Shown here: positions 63,147-64,000 of the stretch, piece by piece
Layout of the letters: each line of letters starts with the position of its first letter
How positions within the stretch are numbered: the stretch's first letter is position 1
The notes under the pieces: generated by a model
What the model saw: only the letters and a program-made list of their open reading frames with translations
Databases searched by the model: none
Told to the model about the DNA's origin: nothing
Translations under genes and position numbers: made by a program
Assembly (NCBI RefSeq): GCF_039645965.1
Contig: NZ_CP147917.1
Coordinates: 1 to 64,000 of the forward strand
Direction of reading: 5' to 3'
Length of the DNA: 64,000 nucleotides
DNA from: Sulfurimonas sp. HSL3-2
GTDB lineage: Bacteria > Campylobacterota > Campylobacteria > Campylobacterales > Sulfurimonadaceae

Positions 63147-63356
63147 TTAATTCGGGTGCAGCTCTTTTTTTAGTTCTTTTGGCAGTTGTGCAAAAGCTAT
63201 CTTTTGCTGCCCCTGTTTTACATCACCTTCATATACCATCACATCGACGGTCATGTCTTTTTGATAAAAGCGGATAAGCTTGTAAGTCGTATTGTCTCTT
63301 GTGAACGATATCTTTTTATCGCTTAGTTCAATTGTAGGTTTTTTCTTTTTTGCCAT
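63147..63356 (-). CDS. small basic protein of unknown function
   Basis: The 69-residue lysine-rich soluble protein begins MAKKKKPTIELSDKKISFTRDN, with two predicted beta-hairpins and a helical end. There is no signal peptide or domain I recognise. It starts four bases after the CvfB-like gene ends on the same strand, so it is probably co-transcribed with it. It may be an RNA-binding partner, but this is speculative. Confidence 0.6.
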   Translation of the reverse strand: MAKKKKPTIELSDKKISFTRDNTTYKLIRFYQKDMTVDVMVYEGDVKQGQQKIAFAQLPKELKKELHPN

Positions 63357-63360
63357 AATA

Positions 63361-64000
63361 TTACTTTAAATAAATTCCCGTGTCTTTGACCTCTATAAGG
63401 TTCTTTTCCTGTAAAACAGTCAACGAGTGTTTAAAAGCTTTTTTGCTCATACCAAAAGCATCTGTGATGAGCTGTGAATCGCTTTTGTAGTTGTATGGCA
63501 TACTTCCGCCGTTTTTCTTGATAAGTTCTAATACTTTTGTAGAGGAGTCGTCTTTTCTCTCTTGCCCTATCTTTTGGATCGATATATCGATATTGCCGTC
63601 ATTTCGTATATTTTTCACGTAGCCGGTTCTTTTGTCGCCGACATGGACGGTCTCAAAGACCTCGTTTCTATATACCAGACCGTTATATTTGTTATCTACT
63701 ATACATTTATACCCAAGCGGAGTCTCATCATATATAAGTATCTCGACCGCACTGTTGCGAAATAGTCCCTGAGGTTTGTCGTCAAGGTACTTGACAAACT
63801 TTTGAGTCCCAATGAGTCTGTCTGTCTGCTCATCGATCACGACACGAAGAAGTTTTTTATCTCCGACTTGAAATGGCTGTTTTTGTAAAGCTTTGGGAAC
63901 GAAAAGGTCTTTTGGAAGTCCCCAGTTCACGAATGCCCCGAATTTTGTCGTATCGACTACTTCAAAAAGTCCGAACTCGTCTATCATAGCTGTCGGCCTT
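63361..64000 (-). CDS. CvfB-like S1-domain RNA-binding protein (cut by window end)
   Basis: The visible 3' part of the gene encodes S1-type repeats: FGLFEVVDTTKFGAFVNWGLPKDLFVP, then YNGLVYRNEVFETVHVGDKRTGYVKNIRNDGNIDISIQKIG. A C-terminal winged helix follows (KNGGSMPYNYKSDSQLITDAFGMSKKAFKHSLTVLQEKNLIEV). This matches CvfB/YitL. An ATG at 63987 is in frame, but the frame stays open to the window edge, and family members begin with another S1 domain upstream. The true start therefore probably lies beyond 64000. Confidence 0.8.
   Translation of the reverse strand, partial: RPTAMIDEFGLFEVVDTTKFGAFVNWGLPKDLFVPKALQKQPFQVGDKKLLRVVIDEQTDRLIGTQKFVKYLDDKPQGLFRNSAVEILIYDETPLGYKCIVDNKYNGLVYRNEVFETVHVGDKRTGYVKNIRNDGNIDISIQKIGQERKDDSSTKVLELIKKNGGSMPYNYKSDSQLITDAFGMSKKAFKHSLTVLQEKNLIEVKDTGIYLK

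Overview
The window looks like the start of a Campylobacterota (Epsilonproteobacteria) chromosome, most like Sulfurimonas or a close relative. That is inferred from dnaA-dnaN-gyrB at the left edge with TTATTCACA-type DnaA boxes, the fliK-flgD-flgE2 order seen in Helicobacter, sigma-54 promoters for hook genes, ThyX plus class Ia NrdB, low GC, and many GGDEF-family sensors. No rRNA operon, CRISPR array, prophage or insertion sequence was seen.

Layout. 1-5.1 kb: bipartite origin, dnaA, dnaN, gyrB. 5.1-7.4 kb: a degenerate GGDEF-EAL membrane protein, queF, an unknown helical protein. 7.4-10.7 kb (minus): tRNA nucleotidyltransferase, then a histidine kinase/response regulator pair. 10.9-18 kb: typA, a lipoprotein, then nrdB, a nitrilase-like amidohydrolase, pcm, thyX, a small lipoprotein and dgt; three of these (nrdB, thyX, dgt) act on deoxynucleotide pools. 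18-23.9 kb (minus): flgE, flgE2, flgD, fliK with two sigma-54 promoters. 24-30.7 kb: a small membrane protein, LapD/LapG, a B12-type radical SAM protein and a Cache-PAS-GGDEF diguanylate cyclase. 30.8-38 kb: RDD protein and MFS transporter; MscS/DUF309/rhodanese operon; a large SUV3-type RNA helicase; rpsU; a stand-alone DUF234-like protein. 38-44.3 kb: a solute-binding-domain GGDEF sensor, purT, a 2-hydroxyacid dehydrogenase, a YqaA-like protein, an auxin-efflux-type carrier and an ICMT-like methyltransferase. 44.4-46.8 kb: an SdhA/SdhB-type pair with an unannotated acidic, cysteine-rich 51-residue ORF between them. 46.9-54.2 kb: PAS protein, yajQ, HTH protein, dnaG, PP-loop ATPase, a degenerate GGDEF-like protein and a large TIGR03546/03545-like membrane protein. 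54.2-64 kb: ilvD, six tRNA genes, a PAS-GGDEF protein, a Gly-rich secreted protein, a CPA2 antiporter, SixA, DUF465, a nitroreductase, a FadL-type porin and a CvfB-like gene cut by the window end.

The signals that ordinary annotation does not explain are: a recurrent palindrome TTACATGTAA (ten exact copies, inside genes and as paired hairpins); the ORF inside the SdhA/SdhB operon together with a flavoprotein that lacks the covalent-FAD histidine and an iron-sulfur subunit with an extra cysteine; a set of genes whose -10 box lies only 5-7 bases before the ATG, suggesting leaderless mRNAs; and a DUF234-like gene whose reading frame continues upstream with no standard start codon. Functions were assigned by reading motifs; no database search was run.
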